Part shown: one piece after another, positions 42,101 to 48,100 of the stretch
Numbering within the stretch: the first letter of the stretch is position 1
How the letters are laid out: every line of letters starts with the position of its first letter
Assembly: GCA_032209605.1 (NCBI GenBank)
Contig: JASFXZ010000020.1
Location: 2,673,501 to 2,737,500, forward strand
Direction: 5' to 3'
Length of the DNA: 64,000 bases
Source: Mactromeris polynyma
Taxonomy: Eukaryota; Mollusca; Bivalvia; Venerida; Mactridae
Notes under the pieces: model-generated
What the model was told of the DNA's origin: nothing
Database searches by the model: none
What the model saw: only the letters and a program-made list of their open reading frames with translations
Translations under genes and position numbers: made by a program

Positions 42101-45100
42101 TATTGTTGATAATGCTTGTATTAATTGACTTCATCAATTAACTCAGTGAGTTACGTCCTATAAGTTTGTTTGATTGACATATTTGTGACTCTAATTGTTT
42201 CCATGGGTCTTCGTGGATGTGATAGACAAATATACTCATTGTTATGATGTAGACAATGGTGTTTGATTTTGTGAGTGTTGAGTATAAAATTACTTTCTAT
42301 ATTCATGTCTGTCAGTTTTGAAAGTATGTGTTCATATTTGTTTTGCTGTGTAAATATGCAATTTTACCCGAAATTTATTTTACTTGTCCAAGGCTTAGTG
42401 GGTTATGATGCAGTCTGTTACTGTATTGCACATATGGATATCTGTGAACCTAATCTATGAATTTCATAATTATTGTTTTATTTTATGTTTCAGTTTGAGG
42501 GCAGGAAATATTGTGAACATGATTTCCATGTTCTGTTTGCTCCATGCTGTGGCAAATGTGGTATGTAGTTTTTATTAGGAATCCGTTGGGTGAAATTTGA
42601 AGATGAAAAAAATATGTTTATGTGGAGTGCTTAATTTAGTCAGAGACTAAGATAAAACGTGTATTGTTCTTCATGCAGCAGCTTCACAAAGTGTAGTTGG
42701 GGCTGTATAGGAATCATGCATGTTGCCACGTCATGTTGTGTCATGTCCTGTAAAGTACCAGTTTATCTTTTACTCTCCACTACTAAACCACTTGGAGGAT
42801 TTCAATGAAAATTCACACAAATGATTTATATCCAGCCTGGTTGTGCCTATCATCAGTGTTTTCATGTCTCATGATTTGTTACGGAGTTTCACCCTTTAAT
42901 GATAGAAAATGATGGAAACTTTCATTGTGGAGCAGTCTTCTTTTACTGTTTTTGAGGATTGTTTTACATGTTCAGTTGAAGTGCTTGACATAATTTGTAT
43001 AAAAATGGCCGACTGGCTGCCATCTTGGATTTTCTCAAAAACTTTTGAAGCAAACTACTTCTTCAGTTTTTTGGAAGATCTTCTTGAAAATTGAAAAAAA
43101 TAATCTACAAGATGAGTTGTATTGTGTGACTTTATTTTTTTTTCCAAGACATGCACAATCTATCCAGCTGGCTTATAGAAAGTCGATTGTTCTACTCAGG
43201 TGCCTGCCCCTGCCTGAAAAAATGCTTCAAAGGGCACCTAGTTTCTTCCTCCACACAAATAGCTAGAGAAGTCACTGCATGATCCTGTCTGTTCATGTTA
43301 CTTACAGCCTCAATTCTAGCAAAATAAAACATACATTTGTATTACTTTCCAATATTTAGGTGAGTTTGTTGTTGGTAGAGTGATCAAGGCTCTCAACAAC
43401 AACTGGCATCCCGACTGCTTCCGTTGTCAACTTTGTGCGGGACCTCTTGCTGACTCGGGCTTTGTGAAAAATGCCGGAAGGTGAGTGAACTATCAATAAC
43501 AGATATACAGTCGGACCTCGTTCAGTTGCCAACCTTCTATCAGAAATACTTGGTGTCATCTGAAATATATGTTTGGTCCCGAAGTGTTTTCTTAGGCACG
43601 AATTGATATGGACTTTTCTAAACTATGTATTATGTGAAGTGAAATGTCGGACATGTTGAATTCAAATGAACGATGTCCAACTGTACTTGAATTTTTAAGG
43701 GAAAAAAATATTTTGTTAAAATTGGTTTAAATTTTGGTAAAGTGTAGTTAATAAAGATTTGAAGATGTGCAAAGTTGTGTTGGTGTAATGGAGGACAGCA
43801 CTGTTGGAAATATGTTAGTGTGAACTGTGGCATTAGTGTTGTTGTTGTTTTTGCAACATCTTTTCCTGTGTTATTCAAATAACATTTGTTGCCAAAGTTA
43901 TTTCAGCAATGCACAGAAACAATAATATGTCAATTTTTTTTATTTGATATTGGATAAATTCATATTGACTTGTTAAGTATAAATTTATCTCAAATATGGT
44001 CTGATGTATAAGACTAAGCATTTACACTAGTCTCAAAACTCTAGCATGTGATTGGTTGTTCCTGAGCTCAGTCGTAAAGTTAACAAATGGTTAAACTGCA
44101 TTCAGAGACTGGGCTCTTAGTCAGCTTAGCCCAACGTACCAAACGTGTATTGTTTACTATTTCAGAGCTCTATGCCGTGACTGTAATGCGAAGGAGAAAG
44201 CCCGTGGATTAGGAAAATATGTGTGCCATAAATGTCATTCTATCATTGAAGAAGGACATATTAAATATAAAGGAGAGGCTTTCCATCCTTACCATTTCAA
44301 CTGTAACTCTTGCAGGTAAAAAATCATAGTACTATTTGTTGTGATTAACATTCCTATAATCATGATTGTCAGTGAGTTTTTTATATGTCAAAAACTCAAA
44401 TTTTACCCCCAAATCTCAGATTAATCCTCAAATCAACCAGATTCACACTCATATCTCAGATTCACACTCAAATCTTAGAGTCACTCTCAAATCTCAGATT
44501 CACACTCAAGTCTCAGATTCACACTCAAGTCTCAGATTCACTCTCAAGTCTCAGATTCACTCTCAAATCTCAGATTCACACTCAAATCTCAGATTCACAC
44601 TCAAATCTCAGAGTCACTCTCAAATCTCAGATTCACACTCAAGTCTCAGTTTCACACTCAAGTCTCAGATTCACACTCAAGTCTCAGATTCACACTCAAG
44701 TCTCAGATTCACTCTCAAATCTCAGATTCACACTCAAGTCTCAGATTCACACTCAAGTCTCAGATTCACACTCAAGTCTCAGATTCACACTCAAGTCTCA
44801 GTTTCACACTCAAGTCTCAGATTCACACTCAAGTCTCAGATTCACACTCAAGTCTCAAATCTCAGATTCACACTCAAATCTCTGATCACACTCAAATCTC
44901 AGATTCACTCTCAGATTCACACTCAAGTCTCAGATTCACACTCAAGTCTCAGATTCACACTCAAGTCTCAGATTCACACTCAAGTCTCAGATTCACACTC
45001 AAGTCTCAGTTTCACACTCAAGTCTCAGATTCACACTCAAATCTCAGATTCACACTCAAGTCTCAGATTCACACTCAAGTCTCAGATTCACACTCAAATC

Positions 45101-48100
45101 TCAGATTCACACTCAAGTCTCAGTTTCACACTCAAGTCTCAGTTTCACACTCAAGTCTCAGTTTCACACTCAAGTCTCAGATTCACACTCAAGTCTCAGA
45201 TTCACACTCAAGTCTCAGATTCACACTCAAATCTCAGATTCACACTCAAGTCTCAGATTCACACTCAAGTCTCAAATCTCAGATTCACACTCAAATCTCT
45301 GATCACACTCAAATCTCAGATTCACTCTCAGATTCACACTCAAATCTCACAGAATGTGAATCACAATACTCAAATATCCATGCTCAGACTTAGAAAAGTA
45401 AAGTATGAATTCAGAATGCCAAGGGACAAATATATTCTTGCATACCAGACCAGGATTTCCCACATTTACACCCATGCGGGAAACTCTATCTTACACTAGC
45501 TTCCTGTGCAAATGGAAATATCCGAGTCTCTGGTAACTGTCTGTGGAGAGCCGAATTCCGGCCAAATCAGTAACACTCGAGCTGAATATTTAGTTTCATG
45601 TACCGGAAGCCATTGCAAAATTCTTATATTCCCGAGCCATGGTGACAGTAATGGCTCAGTATGCTGCAATGTGATGTCTTTGTTTGGCATTAGTCAAATT
45701 ATAACGACCTTTCTTACTAAGAAATACAATCACTATTGTCGTTTTATTCACAAAAACTTGTTAAGATATGTTAATGCACATGACTGATTATACTTGCAGT
45801 ATTGAGTTGAATGCGGATGCCCGAGAAGTGAATGGTGAGCTGTACTGCCTTAGATGTCATGATAAGATGGGTATACCTATCTGTGGTGCTTGCAGGTACA
45901 ATCTCTATATTTTACATATAAGCTCTGCTCCTTGATTTACAAACTCTTCTGTAAGTGACCTCGTTTTTATATTGCCATATGGGGCAAATAGTGCTTACTG
46001 TCAGTACATGACGACATCACATGTGACAATTTCTGGAAATGACATCACTTAAAGAAGAGGTTGGAAATCGTAGAGCTGTGCACTTCCTTGTAGTTTCTGT
46101 GGAATATTGGCTGTTGAATATTTACCAATTTATCTCTGCAATGACTGATCTTCTTTCGCTAATTTCCGGGCCCAAGGTAATAAAACTGTGTTTGAAGACC
46201 AGTCTCAAAATGCGGCCTTTCCATTGGTCAATTTTTAGACTGAGCTTAGACAAAGCCAATCGGGCGCTTCATTAATTAGAATGTTGCTAAAGCATTGGTT
46301 GGTATATCTAGAGGTTGTGGCTTTGGAACTCTGATGCGGCATATGTTCTTCAGTGACAATTTGACTGAAGATAATGCATACAAATTATTTTGTCCTCCAC
46401 CTCTGTACTCTAAAAGTAATCATGATTAATGGTAACTTTCTACATTTATAAATATGTATATATAATTATGAAAGATATCTTCAGGAGACAGACAGGTTAC
46501 TGGAAAATATAAAATAATCATTATGTTAAATTATCATGAAAACTCCACGTCTGTCATACACAGTGAGCCCTACTTCTCCCTACTTCTCCTTGAAGAGTTC
46601 TACTTCTCCCTACTGTTTCTTGAAAGAGCCCTACTAACCCTGCTTTTATTCAAATCTGATGTGTTATCTCAAAATGTTTATTTCAACTGCAAGAAGCACA
46701 GAGGTCTGATAATGGAGAATGTACAGTGTGGTGAATTTTGATATTCAAAAATAAGGAATTATCCCTACTATCCCTATCTTTAGGCAATAAAATCCCAACT
46801 TTTGCCTTACTTTTTTAAAAGTGGTGGATTGACAGCCTGTATTTGTTTGTTTCTATTACAGACGTCCTATAGAAGAGAGAGTTGTTCATGCTCTCGGGAA
46901 GGCGTGGCATGTCGAGCATTTTGTTTGTGCTAAATGTGAGAAACCCTTTTTCGGTACCCGGCATTATGAGAAAAAGGGGCTGGCTTACTGCGAGACTCAC
47001 TACCATCAACTATTTGGGAACATCTGTTTCACGTGCAATAGCGTTATCTCTGGAGATGGTAAGTTTGCTGTCTAAATTCTCAGTTATCGCCCCTGTTTTT
47101 GTCTTAACAGCATAAAAAGGTTCAGCAACATGCTGGATTGATTCATGAGTGTATCTTTAATGTAGTTAATGTAATAGTTGTACTGTAAATAACATATATT
47201 TTGTGTGATTGAAATTTAGCACATTAGGCTGTCTTGGAATTGGAAGCGAGATCTAAGATCAGCATTATAGCCATTTATATGTTCTGGCAAAACATCGCTT
47301 GAATCATGAATTAGCTACAGATGCCAATACTTACTGATTTACAGTACTTTCAGTTTGACAAAATAAGCAATTAGAGAACAAACTGTGTGTCGTCTTATAT
47401 TCAAGTAATTATAGAACAACATGGAGAATCACCATTTCAAAAATTATGATTATATACCATCTTGGCAGAAGAATATGTACTATATGAATGTTCTGCTCAT
47501 ATATACTGTTGCAGCAGATTTGAAAATGGCTTGTCGTATAAAATTATGATTTATTGTTAGCATTATAATAATGTTCGTTTTATGTAATTTTGTAATAATT
47601 TATGAATGTATGAAGGCTTCTAGTGAGATCAATTTGTGTATGTTTCTATGTGCTTATCTTAATGAGTTACGTACCTTACCTTCAAAAAGTAAACTTTATT
47701 CTTATTATTATTATAATTATGCCCCCCTTTGAAGAAGAGAGGTCATATTGGTCTGCACATGTCGGTCGGTACATATGTCTGTTCGTTCGTCCGTCTGTAA
47801 CCTTTTTGTTTCCGATCAATTGGTCGAGAACCCCTTGACCTATCATCCTCAAACTTGGTCTACACATTCTTCTGGGGTAGCAGAGGAACCCTATTGATTT
47901 TGGGGTATCAAAGATCAAGGTCACGGGGGCATAATGTTTTACAAACATCTCTTGTTATTATTTTTTGTAAATTTTAATGAAATATTGTATTTTTTGTATT
48001 TTCAGTGTTTCATGCATTTAACAAGGCTTGGCATGTCAATCATTTTGCTTGCTCCATATGTGACAGAAAAATGAGTCAAAAGTAAGTTTACCTTTTATAC

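Noticed and set aside
44366..45499. 377-residue Ser/His-rich frame
   Set aside because: It is a translation of the 19-bp minisatellite; another frame is equally open, and it lies within a LIMS intron.
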